21,056 nucleotides of DNA from Pseudomonadota bacterium (GTDB taxonomy: Bacteria; Pseudomonadota; Alphaproteobacteria; Sphingomonadales; Sphingomonadaceae): the NCBI GenBank assembly GCA_023426225.1, contig JAFABD010000074.1, forward strand, positions 1-21,056, read 5' to 3'. Positions 6,427 through 14,543 of this stretch are shown here, in pieces. Below the pieces are notes generated by a model that was not told the origin of the DNA, searched no databases, and worked only from the letters and a program-made list of their open reading frames with translations. A program made the position numbers and the translations under genes. Position 1 is the stretch's first letter, and the number at the start of each line of letters is the position of its first letter.

Positions 6427-7866
6427 CTATTCCAGCGCCTTGACGATATCTTCAACCATCTTCTTCGCGTCTGCAAGCAGCATCATCGTATTGTCGCGAT
6501 AGAAGACTTCATTGTCGACACCGGCATAGCCGACGCCGCCCATGCTGCGTTTCACGAACAGGACGGTCTTGGCCTTTTCAACGTCGAGCACCGGCATGCC
6601 GTAGATCGGTGACGACTTGTCGGTCTTGGCGGCCGGATTGGTCACGTCGTTCGCGCCGATCACGAAGGCGACGTCGGTCTGGGCGAACTCGGAGTTGATG
6701 TCCTCGAGTTCGAACACTTCATCATAGGGCACGTTTGCCTCGGCGAGCAGGACGTTCATATGTCCCGGCATCCGGCCCGCGACGGGGTGGATCGCGTATT
6801 TCACGCGAACGCCGTGCGCCTTCAGCTTGTCGGCCATCTCGCGCAGCACGTGCTGCGCCTGCGCCACCGCCATGCCATAGCCGGGAACGATGATGACCTG
6901 TTCTGCCTGCGACATGAGGAATGCCGCGTCGTCGGCCGAGCCGCGCTTCCAGGGGCGGTCGATCGCCGCCGCCGCGCCGGCGCCCCCGCCAGCGTCCCCG
7001 CCGAATCCCCCGGCGATCACGCTAAGGAAGCTGCGGTTCATGGCACGGCACATGATGTACGAGAGGATCGCACCCGAACTGCCGACCAGCGCACCGGTGA
7101 TGATCATCGCCGAATTGTGCAGCGTGAACCCCATCGCCGCGGCGGCCCAGCCCGAATAGCTGTTGAGCATCGACACCACGACGGGCATGTCGGCCCCGCC
7201 GATCGGGATGATCAGCAGGAAGCCGATCGCAAAGCTGAGCGCGGTGATCGTCCAGAACACCCAGGGCGACTGGTCGGTCACGAAATAGCCGACGAGCCCC
7301 AGGATCGATGCCAGAACGGCGAGATTGAGCAGGTGCCGCCCGGGGAGCAGGATCGGCTTGCCGCTCATGTTGCCGTTGAGCTTGAGGAAAGCGATGACCG
7401 ATCCCGAAAAGGTGATCGCGCCGATTGCCACGCCCAGCCCCATTTCGACGCGGCTGACCGGATGGATGGCCTGGAACGGCTGGCCGATCAGCGGCACGAC
7501 CAGATCGGCGATGCCGAACGCCGCCGGATTGAGGAAGGCTGCACAGGCGACGAGCACTGCCGCCAGACCGACGAGCGAGTGAAATGCCGCGACCAGTTGG
7601 GGCATGGCGGTCATCGCGATCCGGCGCGCGGTGACGAAGCCGACCGCGCCGCCCGCCACGATCGCGATCGCGAGTTCGACGGGGCTCGCAATGTCATGGG
7701 TAATCAGCGTCGTGATCACCGCCAGCCCCATGCCGATCATGCCCAGCCGGTTGCCGCGCCGGCTGGTCGCCGGGCTCGAAAGGCCGCGCAGCGCCAGGAT
7801 GAAGCAGATCCCCGCGACCAGATAGGCGAGTGCGACCCAGGCGTTCACAGGAGCAGCCTCGGGCAT
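6427..7866 (-). CDS. pntB: NAD(P) transhydrogenase subunit beta
   Basis: A 479-residue inner-membrane subunit of the proton-translocating transhydrogenase, which drives hydride transfer from NADH to NADP+ using the proton gradient. Residues about 8-285 hold the membrane helices, with H96 in AAFHSLVGLAAV at the place of the proton-channel histidine (His91 of E. coli beta). Residues about 310-479 are domain III, the NADP(H)-binding part: GYGMAVAQAQ (329-338), GRMPGHMNVLLAEANVPYDEV, GANDVTNPAA (404-413) and KRSMGGVGYAG (439-449). Length and motifs are those of an intact family member. AAGGAG lies 7 nt before the ATG. It starts 1 bp after the pntAb stop, so the two are co-translated. It is the last pnt gene of the operon. 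Confidence 0.97.
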   Translation of the reverse strand: MPEAAPVNAWVALAYLVAGICFILALRGLSSPATSRRGNRLGMIGMGLAVITTLITHDIASPVELAIAIVAGGAVGFVTARRIAMTAMPQLVAAFHSLVGLAAVLVACAAFLNPAAFGIADLVVPLIGQPFQAIHPVSRVEMGLGVAIGAITFSGSVIAFLKLNGNMSGKPILLPGRHLLNLAVLASILGLVGYFVTDQSPWVFWTITALSFAIGFLLIIPIGGADMPVVVSMLNSYSGWAAAAMGFTLHNSAMIITGALVGSSGAILSYIMCRAMNRSFLSVIAGGFGGDAGGGAGAAAAIDRPWKRGSADDAAFLMSQAEQVIIVPGYGMAVAQAQHVLREMADKLKAHGVRVKYAIHPVAGRMPGHMNVLLAEANVPYDEVFELEDINSEFAQTDVAFVIGANDVTNPAAKTDKSSPIYGMPVLDVEKAKTVLFVKRSMGGVGYAGVDNEVFYRDNTMMLLADAKKMVEDIVKALE

Positions 7867-7867
7867 G

Positions 7868-8149
7868 TCAGCGCTCCTTCTTCTTGTACATGGCGAGCAT
7901 CCGCTCGGTGACGGCGAAGCCGCCGAAGATGTTCACCGATGCGAGCGCCACCGCGGTCAGGCCCAGCCATTTGGAGATGCCTGCGCCGCCCGCCATCGCG
8001 GCGATCAGCGCACCGACGATGATGACCGACGAGATCGCGTTGGTCACCGCCATCAGCGGGGTGTGCAGCGCCGGCGTGACCGACCAGACGACATAATAGC
8101 CGACGAAGCACGCCAGAACGAAGATCGACAGGATCGAGATGAAGTCCAT
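7868..8149 (-). CDS. pntAb: NAD(P) transhydrogenase subunit alpha part 2
   Basis: A 93-residue membrane protein with three hydrophobic helices (FISILSIFVLACFVGYYVVW; LMAVTNAISSVIIVGALIAA; LGLTAVALASVNIFGGFAVT) ending in a basic tail. This is the membrane half of the alpha subunit, separate from pntAa as in Rhodospirillum and other alphaproteobacteria, whereas E. coli has one fused PntA. The conserved HTPLMAVTNAIS and ASVNIFGGF segments identify it. The ATG at 8149 follows AGGGGG; a longer frame to 8221 adds only a basic stretch and lies within the upstream gene. It lies 26 bp after the deoxyribosyltransferase-like gene and 1 bp before pntB. Confidence 0.96.
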   Translation of the reverse strand: MDFISILSIFVLACFVGYYVVWSVTPALHTPLMAVTNAISSVIIVGALIAAMAGGAGISKWLGLTAVALASVNIFGGFAVTERMLAMYKKKER

Positions 8150-8175
8150 GGCGCCCCCTTGTTCGTCAAAAATGG

Positions 8176-8754
8176 TTAAGCGGCGGCGGCTCCGTTCCAT
8201 GCGACGATGGCATCGAGGCACAGGTGAAAGGCCGCCATGGCCGCGGGATCGGGTTCGCCGACACTGGCCCAGTGTCCGCCGGAGAGCGCCGCGGCGCCCG
8301 AAAGCATCAGATTGTCAGGATGGCCGAAATCCTCGATCGCGGCGCCCGAGCGATCGACCGCCGCCTCGGCGGGGAGGCCGAGCAGGGCGCGACTGCGGGT
8401 CGCTGCGTCGCGCGGATCGGCGGAATAGGCAAAGACCGGCCGACCGAGCGCGGCGAAGAAGCCGAGTTCGAAAGCCGTACCGACATCGGCGTGCGCGCCA
8501 CGAAAGGGGGTGCAGTTGGCGAGGATCGCATCGGCCGAGCGCATCAGCGCGAAATTGGCGCGGCAGATCGCCACGCCGTCGTCGAAGCCGCCCCCCGCGC
8601 TCGGCGTCCCGTCGATGTCGAAGGGGAACAGGCCGACGATGCCGCGCGCGGTGCAGGCGTCGATCTTGGCGCGTGCCACTGCCCGGGCATTGCCCAGAAA
8701 GACGTCGGGACCGGCCAGGTAGACGCGCCGGATCGCGGGGCGGGGGAGCGTCAT
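8176..8754 (-). CDS. Nucleoside 2-deoxyribosyltransferase-like protein
   Basis: A 192-residue cytosolic protein of the nucleoside 2-deoxyribosyltransferase fold. VYLAGPDVF (11-19) is the N-terminal strand and nucleotide loop. ADAILANCTPFRG (74-86), followed by ADVGTAFELGFFAALGRPVFAY (89-110), carries the acidic residues expected at the active site (D75, D90 and E96 as nucleophile). Family enzymes move or hydrolyse the base of (deoxy)nucleosides or nucleotides. The gene sits between pntAa and pntAb: its ATG overlaps the pntAa stop as ATGA, with AAGG about 8 nt upstream, and pntAb begins 26 bp after it. That placement suggests co-regulation with NAD(P)H balance, perhaps N-glycosidic clean-up of a nucleotide, but the substrate is unknown. 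Confidence 0.85.
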   Translation of the reverse strand: MTLPRPAIRRVYLAGPDVFLGNARAVARAKIDACTARGIVGLFPFDIDGTPSAGGGFDDGVAICRANFALMRSADAILANCTPFRGAHADVGTAFELGFFAALGRPVFAYSADPRDAATRSRALLGLPAEAAVDRSGAAIEDFGHPDNLMLSGAAALSGGHWASVGEPDPAAMAAFHLCLDAIVAWNGAAAA

Positions 8755-9878
8755 GCGACCAGCCTTGGGTGCACGACCTGGCCCTTGCGGGTCAGTCGAA
8801 TCGCCTCGCCGATCTCGTCGCCCTCGGGCAGCACCGGACGCCCGGCTTCCTTGTCCCAGAAGGCCGCGAGGAAATTGTAGAGGTTGCGCGCGAACAGCGC
8901 CGAGGCATCGGCGGCGAGCCGCCCGGGCACGTTGCGATGGCCGACGATCTTGACCCCGTACCGTTCGACGATCTCGCCCGGCACCGAACCCTCGACATTG
9001 CCGCCCTGCTCGACGGCGAGGTCGACGATGACGCTGCCCGGCCGCATCGTGGCCACCTGCGCATCGCTGATCAGCCGCGGCGCGGCGCGACCGGGAATGA
9101 GCGCGGTGGTGATGACGATATCCTGTTTCGCGATGTGCGACGATACCAGCTCTGCCTGCGCAGCCTTGTACGCGTCGCTCATCTCGGTCGCATAGCCGCC
9201 CGAGCCTTCTCCCTCGATCCCCGCGACATTCTCGACGAAGATCGGCTTGGCGCCCAGCGACAGGATCTGTTCCCTGGTCGCCGAGCGCACGTCGGTCGCG
9301 GAGACCTGGGCGCCAAGCCGGCGCGCCGTGGCGATCGCCTGGAGCCCCGCGACGCCCACGCCCATCACGAAGACGCGCGCGGCGGAGATGGTGCCTGCGG
9401 CCGTCATCATCATCGGGAAGGCGCGGCCATATTCGTTCGCCGCATCGAGCACCGCCTTGTACCCGGCCAGGTTCGATTGCGAGGACAGGATGTCCATCGA
9501 CTGCGCGCGGGTGATTCGCGGCATCAGTTCCATCGCCAGCGCCTCGAACCCCAGCGCCGCATAGCGATCGACCCGGGCGCGATCGCCAAAGGGGTTGAGC
9601 CCCGCGACGAGCCACGCCTCCGCAGCTGCGCCGGCAAGCGAATCGGGATCGGGGCCCTGGACGCCGAGCAGAATATCTGCGCCCGCGAGCACCGATTCGC
9701 GCGGCGCCACCGCGGCGCCCGCGGCGGCATAGTCCGAGTCGGCGACCGACGCCGATTCGCCCGCGCCCGCCTCGACCGCGACGGTTGCGCCGAGCGCAAC
9801 GAATTTCTTCACCGTTTCGGCAGTCGCTGCGACGCGACGCTCGCCCGGGGCGGTTTCCTTGAGGACTGCGATCTTCAC
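8751..9878 (-). CDS. pntAa: NAD(P) transhydrogenase subunit alpha part 1
   Basis: A 375-residue peripheral subunit (domain I) that binds NAD(H) on the cytoplasmic face and passes hydride to the NADP site of PntB. It begins KIAVLKETAPGERRVA, the standard N-terminus. RITRAQSMDILSSQSNLAGYKAV is the conserved RQD-loop region, and VFVMGVGVAGLQAIATARRLG followed by VSATDVR is the NAD-binding Rossmann turn. I place the start at GTG 9878, where family similarity begins, although an in-frame ATG exists at 9914. No good Shine-Dalgarno precedes the GTG, but the oxidase subunit gene stops at 9880, so translation is probably coupled through the TGA-C-GTG junction. Its 3' end overlaps the deoxyribosyltransferase-like gene by 4 bp. 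Confidence 0.95.
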   Translation of the reverse strand: MKIAVLKETAPGERRVAATAETVKKFVALGATVAVEAGAGESASVADSDYAAAGAAVAPRESVLAGADILLGVQGPDPDSLAGAAAEAWLVAGLNPFGDRARVDRYAALGFEALAMELMPRITRAQSMDILSSQSNLAGYKAVLDAANEYGRAFPMMMTAAGTISAARVFVMGVGVAGLQAIATARRLGAQVSATDVRSATREQILSLGAKPIFVENVAGIEGEGSGGYATEMSDAYKAAQAELVSSHIAKQDIVITTALIPGRAAPRLISDAQVATMRPGSVIVDLAVEQGGNVEGSVPGEIVERYGVKIVGHRNVPGRLAADASALFARNLYNFLAAFWDKEAGRPVLPEGDEIGEAIRLTRKGQVVHPRLVA

Positions 9879-9879
9879 G

Positions 9880-10017
9880 TCAGCTAGCGATCCGGAAAAC
9901 CACCAGTGCCGCAATGAGGAAAACCACGAGGGTTCCCCATTTCATCAAACGGGTAAACCCGCTGAATGTCTCCTGATGGCCGCGCAGATCCGCGCCCTGC
10001 TCTCCCGTATTTGCCAT
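9880..10017 (-). CDS. aa3-type cytochrome c oxidase subunit IV
   Basis: A 45-residue protein: a polar N-terminus with ADLRGHQETFSGFTRLMKW followed by one membrane helix (GTLVVFLIAALVVFRIAS). This matches the very small bacterial aa3 oxidase subunit IV, in which an H-x-x-T-[FY]-x-G-F motif precedes a single helix. AAGAG lies 4-5 nt before the ATG. It is the first gene of the transhydrogenase operon: a promoter is visible 35-63 bp upstream and pntAa starts 1 bp after its stop. Its presence links the operon to respiratory chain and proton-gradient functions. It is far from any oxidase catalytic subunit in this window, so its partner is assigned by family only. Confidence 0.88.
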   Translation of the reverse strand: MANTGEQGADLRGHQETFSGFTRLMKWGTLVVFLIAALVVFRIAS

Positions 10018-10051
10018 GCGCTCTTGTCCCTTGCCGCACCGCTCGTCAAAA

Positions 10052-10080
10052 AGTGTATCGGGCGCAACGATTCCTCTCAA
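10052..10080 (-). promoter_or_regulatory. Promoter of the coxIV-pnt operon
   Basis: On the minus strand TTGAGA (10080-10075) and TACACT (10057-10052) are separated by exactly 17 bp, giving 5/6 and 4/6 matches to the sigma-70 elements. A GANTC site (GATTC, 10069-10073) lies inside the spacer. Immediately upstream is the dyad TGCTTG-CAAA-CAAGCA (10086-10101), a possible activator or repressor site. The predicted transcription start is about 25-30 nt before the oxidase subunit ATG. Confidence 0.6.
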
Positions 10081-10118
10081 GCCCGTGCTTGCAAACAAGC
10101 ATTGTGCGTGCGTTTAAG

Positions 10119-10146
10119 TTGCCCTTTACCGATGTTGCGTAACAAT
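10119..10146 (+). promoter_or_regulatory. Candidate promoter of the NtrC-type regulator
   Basis: TTGCCC (10119-10124) and AACAAT (10141-10146) are 16 bp apart, each matching the sigma-70 consensus at 4 of 6 positions, and lie about 36 bp before the regulator start. This is the best pair in the interval but not a strong one. The dyad at 10086-10101 lies upstream of it and could serve both divergent promoters. Confidence 0.35.
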
Positions 10147-10182
10147 CGACCTGAAACGGGACAGTGAGGACACGGAACGGGG

Positions 10183-11600
<1,418 letters not shown>

Positions 11601-11610
<10 letters not shown>

Positions 11611-11639
11611 CCGCCGCCCGACCGCCGCCTGACCGCCGC
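11601..11639. repeat. 11-bp tandem repeat spanning the regulator stop codon
   Basis: CGCCGCCTGAC (11601-11611), CGCCGCCCGAC (11612-11622) and CGCCGCCTGAC (11623-11633) are three head-to-tail copies, followed by a partial CGCCGC. The stop TGA of the NtrC-type gene (11608-11610) lies inside the first copy. A related CGACCGCCGCG occurs again near 11683. The rest of the gap to the folP stop (to 11727) is GC-rich and contains nothing else I can support. Confidence 0.7.
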
Positions 11640-11727
11640 GCGCGCCGGCCATATTCCGCGCCCCTGCGGCCCGCATCCCGCCCGACCGCCGCGCGAACGC
11701 GAGCCCCGGCCGCCTGACCCCGTGCGA

Positions 11728-12813
11728 TCAGCGCGCGACGAGCGCCGCGTCCTGCATCCCGCGCCACACGCGCAGCGCCTGCACCGTTTCGAACACGTCG
11801 TGGACGCGGACGAGCTGGACGCCCAGTTCCACCCCCTTGAGCGCGAGCGCGAGCGACCCGCCCAGCCGCGCATCGGCGGGCGCCTCGTTCGACAGCGCGC
11901 CGATCATCCGCTTGCGACTGGCGCCGAGCAGCACCGGACAGCCGAGCCCGTGGAACAGCGCCAGCCCGTTCATCAGCGCGAGATTGTCCGCCAGCGTCTT
12001 GCCGAAGCCGATCCCCGGATCGACCAGGATGCGCGCGCGCGGCACCCCCGCCGCGACGACCGCGTCGACGCGCGCGGCAAGCCAGTCATAGACGTCGAGC
12101 AGCGGATCGGCATAGCCGCCCGCCCCCGCCGCGCCGTTGCGCGGATCGCCCGCGTGCATCAGCACCACCGGGCACCCCGCGCGCACCACGGTTTCGAGCG
12201 CGCGATCGTCATAGAGCAGCGCCGACACGTCGTTGACGAGATGCGCGCCCGCGCCCAGCGCCGCCGCCATCACCGCCGCCTTGCGCGTATCGACCGAAAT
12301 CGCAGCACCCGCCGCCGCGAGCCGTTCGACGACGGGGACGACGCGCGCGATCTCGTCGCCCTCCCACACCGTCTCCGCGCCGGGCCGCGTCGATTCGCCG
12401 CCGATGTCGAGCAGCGCGGCGCCCGCGATCGCCAGGTCCATCCCCGCCTGCGCCGCCGCCGCGGCATCGCCGTGATGGCGGCCGCCGTCGGAAAAGCTGT
12501 CGGGCGTGACGTTGAGGATGCCCATCACCTGCGGCTGGTCGAAGCGCAGCACGCGCGACCCGAGCGCCAGCGGCGCGCGCGGCGCGGTGATCGCCGCCGC
12601 GATCGGCGCGAGCCGCGGATCGTCGGCGACCGCGGCGACGGGCAGCGTGCGCTGAACGACGCGCCGCCCGTCGACCGCCGCGATCAGCTCGTAACCCGCA
12701 AACCAGCGCAGCCCCCCCGCCAGCCGCGCCACCGCACCCTCATCCCCGACGGGCGTGTCGACGAAGCGGACGGGACGCAGATAGAGGCGGGCAGCGGCGG
12801 GAAGATCGATCAC
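11728..12813 (-). CDS. folP: Dihydropteroate synthase
   Basis: A 361-residue folate enzyme that condenses p-aminobenzoate with dihydropterin pyrophosphate; it is the sulfonamide target. The TIM-barrel core occupies about 85-355: MGILNVTPDSFSDGG (97-111), LLDIGGESTRPGA (134-146), ISVDTRK (172-178), LVNDVSAL (192-199), ILVDPGIGFGKT (262-273) and LLGASRKRMIG (295-305) with the K-R substrate residues. An N-terminal extension of about 85 residues precedes the core, so the protein is longer than the usual 270-280. The start is a GTG: an in-frame TAG lies only 9 nt upstream, so no earlier start is possible, and AAGGCGG provides the ribosome-binding site. It is the last gene of the minus-strand series starting at glmM, though separated from ccrM by 253 bp. 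Confidence 0.95.
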   Translation of the reverse strand: MIDLPAAARLYLRPVRFVDTPVGDEGAVARLAGGLRWFAGYELIAAVDGRRVVQRTLPVAAVADDPRLAPIAAAITAPRAPLALGSRVLRFDQPQVMGILNVTPDSFSDGGRHHGDAAAAAQAGMDLAIAGAALLDIGGESTRPGAETVWEGDEIARVVPVVERLAAAGAAISVDTRKAAVMAAALGAGAHLVNDVSALLYDDRALETVVRAGCPVVLMHAGDPRNGAAGAGGYADPLLDVYDWLAARVDAVVAAGVPRARILVDPGIGFGKTLADNLALMNGLALFHGLGCPVLLGASRKRMIGALSNEAPADARLGGSLALALKGVELGVQLVRVHDVFETVQALRVWRGMQDAALVAR

Positions 12814-12980
12814 CCCCGCCTTCTAGGGCGAAGCGCGGCGGCGGGGGAAGGGGCGAGTAGGCCGCGCGGTTGCCGATGACGGCGCGTCCGCCCTGCAGCG
12901 ATGGGCCATCGGCGCGTCGAGCCCGCGCGGATCATAGGCGGGCGGACAACCGGCCCGCCGCCGTCGCGATACGATGCCCC

Positions 12981-13022
12981 TGAAACGGCGAACGCCACTT
13001 CTGAAACGGCGAACGCCGCTTC
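12981..13022. repeat. 21-bp tandem duplication in the ccrM-folP gap
   Basis: TGAAACGGCGAACGCCACTTC (12981-13001) is followed directly by a copy with one change (A to G, 13002-13022). It lies in the 253-bp noncoding gap between ccrM and folP. I see no coding potential beyond the artificial LKRRTPL repeat in one frame. The rest of this gap (12814-12980) shows no clear element. Confidence 0.75.
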
Positions 13023-13030
13023 GCGACGGG

Positions 13031-13066
13031 CGGTCCCCGGTCCTGCGGGGACCGGGGGTTTCCCCG
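13031..13066 (-). terminator. Hairpin(s) after ccrM
   Basis: CGGTCCCCG (13031-13039) pairs with CGGGGACCG (13046-13054) over 9 bp with a 6-nt loop. An alternative overlapping hairpin joins CGGGG (13053-13057) with CCCCG (13062-13066). They start immediately after the ccrM stop on the minus strand. No U-tract follows, so the terminator call rests on position and stem. Confidence 0.45.
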
Positions 13067-14206
13067 TCAGGGCTGGGTCGCGAGGAGGTAGGTCTGGCGG
13101 AGGGCGTCGATCGGCTGGAGGGTGCCGTCGGCTTCGAAGTGCCAGAAGGTCCAGCCGTTGCACGAGGGCGCGCCCTGAAGCGTCGCGCCGAGCTTGTGGA
13201 TCGAGCCGGTGGCGGTGCCCGCGCGCAGCGAGCCGTCGGCGCCGACGATCGCCTGGAAGCGGCGGCGCGAATCGGTGAGGACGGTGCCGGGGGCGAGATA
13301 GCCGTTTTCGACGAGCTGGCCGAAGGCGACGCGCGGCGCGGCCTTGGGCGCCTGCATCGTCGTCAGCGCCGATTCGTCGAGCGGCAGCGCGTCGGCGATG
13401 CGTTCGAGCGCCGCCTCGCAATAGCCGGGCTCGCGCTCGATCCCGATCCAGCGGCGGCCGAGACGCCGCGCGACCGCGCCGGTGGTGCCGGTGCCGAAGA
13501 ACGGATCGAGCACGACGTCGCCCTTCTTGGTCGAGGCGAGCAGGATGCGATAGAGCAGCGCCTCGGGCTTTTGCGTCGGGTGAACCTTGACCCCGTCCTT
13601 CTTGAGCCGTTCCTGGCCGCCGCAGATCGGGAACTCCCAGTCCGAGCGCATCTGAAGCTCGTCGTTGAGCGTCTTCATCGAGCGATAGTTGAAGGTGTAG
13701 CGCGCCTTTTCGCCCTTCGACGCCCAGATCAGCGTTTCGTGTGCGTTGGTGAAGCGCGTGCCCTTGAAATTGGGCATCGGGTTCGCCTTGCGCCAGATGA
13801 TGTCGTTGAGGATCCAGAAGCCCAGATCCTGCACCGCGGTGCCGACGCGGAAGATGTTGTGATAGCTGCCGATCACCCAGATCGTGCCGTCGTCCTTGAG
13901 GATGCGGCGCGCCTCGGCCAGCCAGGCGCGGGTGAAGGCGTCATAGGCGGCGAAGGTGTCGAACTTGTCCCAATCGTCGTCGACGGCGTCGACCTGGCTC
14001 CCGTCGGGGCGATAGAGGTCGCCGCCGAGCTGGAGATTATAGGGCGGGTCGGCGAAGATCAGGTCGATCGACTTGTCGGGCAGCGAGCGCATCGCCTCGA
14101 CACAGTCGCGCATCAGGATGGTGTCGAGCGGCAGCAGCGCCGCCGGTTCGATCGCCGGTCCGATCGCCGTGCGCGTCCGCGCCTTAACCTTTTCCAACAC
14201 CCCCAT
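13067..14206 (-). CDS. ccrM: CcrM-type DNA adenine methyltransferase (GANTC)
   Basis: A 379-residue beta-class N6-adenine methyltransferase; family members methylate the A in GANTC and help time the alphaproteobacterial cell cycle. The catalytic motif IV DPPY (53-56) comes before the AdoMet-binding motif I, DPFFGTGTTG (234-243), the beta-class order. The DPPYNLQLGGDLYRPDGS stretch and the HPTQKPEALLYRILLAST segment are typical of CcrM. Residues about 290-379 form the C-terminal DNA-recognition domain that defines CcrM against shorter HinfI-like enzymes (VAFGQLVENGYLAPGTVL, GSIHKLGATLQG, WHFEADG). The ATG at 14206 is chosen since GGGAG lies about 10 nt upstream and the family N-terminus is short; the frame is open to 14368. 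rnhB lies upstream. The leader is dense with GANTC sites. Confidence 0.95.
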   Translation of the reverse strand: MGVLEKVKARTRTAIGPAIEPAALLPLDTILMRDCVEAMRSLPDKSIDLIFADPPYNLQLGGDLYRPDGSQVDAVDDDWDKFDTFAAYDAFTRAWLAEARRILKDDGTIWVIGSYHNIFRVGTAVQDLGFWILNDIIWRKANPMPNFKGTRFTNAHETLIWASKGEKARYTFNYRSMKTLNDELQMRSDWEFPICGGQERLKKDGVKVHPTQKPEALLYRILLASTKKGDVVLDPFFGTGTTGAVARRLGRRWIGIEREPGYCEAALERIADALPLDESALTTMQAPKAAPRVAFGQLVENGYLAPGTVLTDSRRRFQAIVGADGSLRAGTATGSIHKLGATLQGAPSCNGWTFWHFEADGTLQPIDALRQTYLLATQP

Positions 14207-14360
14207 CGCGACCGAACTCCCTGTTGAAGAACAGCCTATTCGTCGGGTGGCGAGTCCGCCGTCAAGACGCCGGTTTTGCGCGGGAATCCGCGAGTCCCGG
14301 CGCAAAGCGGCCGCAACGGGCCGAACGGCGCGGCGCGCAACCAGATATTGAGTCAACAGC

Positions 14361-14369
14361 TTATCCACA
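14361..14369 (+). promoter_or_regulatory. Consensus DnaA box
   Basis: TTATCCACA matches the high-affinity DnaA 9-mer exactly. It lies 155 bp upstream of the ccrM start and 7 bp from a GANTC site. Only one copy is visible, so it is more likely a transcriptional or titration site than an origin. Confidence 0.6.
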
Positions 14370-14444
14370 GGCTCAAGCGCTGGTGGTGTTGCAAAAAAGA
14401 CTCAGTCCGGCGGTTTTGCGCGGGGAGCGGGCGTTAACCGATTG

Positions 14445-14467
14445 GCCGGGGCGGCGCCACCCCCGGC
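14445..14467 (-). terminator. Candidate hairpin after rnhB
   Basis: GCCGGGG (14445-14451) pairs with CCCCGGC (14461-14467) over a 9-nt loop, about 77 bp beyond the rnhB stop on the minus strand. No U-tract follows. It could end the glmM-to-rnhB transcript before the ccrM promoter, but the evidence is weak. Confidence 0.3.
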
Positions 14468-14543
14468 GATGCGCAAAATGCCGGAGGGCGGCGGTGCCGG
14501 GGCGCGGGGGGGCTCGGGTGGGGCGGCGGCGCCGGGGCGCGCG

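Larger units (their letters stand above)
14207..14543. promoter_or_regulatory. ccrM upstream regulatory region (337 bp, no gene)
   Basis: This noncoding interval between rnhB and ccrM holds five GANTC sites (14252-14256, 14284-14288, 14292-14296, 14350-14354, 14399-14403), one perfect DnaA box (14361-14369) and a 14-bp direct repeat CGGTTTTGCGCGGG (14271-14284 and 14411-14424). A GC stem lies at 14445-14467. A CAATAT hexamer next to the 14350 GANTC site is a possible -10 for ccrM, but I could not fix a -35 with normal spacing. In Caulobacter, ccrM transcription is sensitive to GANTC methylation and controlled by cell-cycle regulators; the arrangement here suggests similar control. Confidence 0.65.

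Noticed and set aside
8139..9887. Long plus-strand frame opposite the pnt genes
   Set aside because: Arg/Asp/His-rich shadow of clearly identified minus-strand genes.
10114..10128. TTAA-N7-TTTA resembling a CtrA box upstream of the NtrC-type gene
   Set aside because: One half-site deviates from TTAA-N7-TTAA and there is no second site; not enough to call.
12974..14227. Long plus-strand frame opposite ccrM
   Set aside because: Antisense of ccrM with low-complexity composition; ccrM has all methyltransferase motifs.
14207..14543. Replication origin in the ccrM upstream region
   Set aside because: Only one DnaA box, no AT-rich unwinding element and no origin-associated genes nearby.
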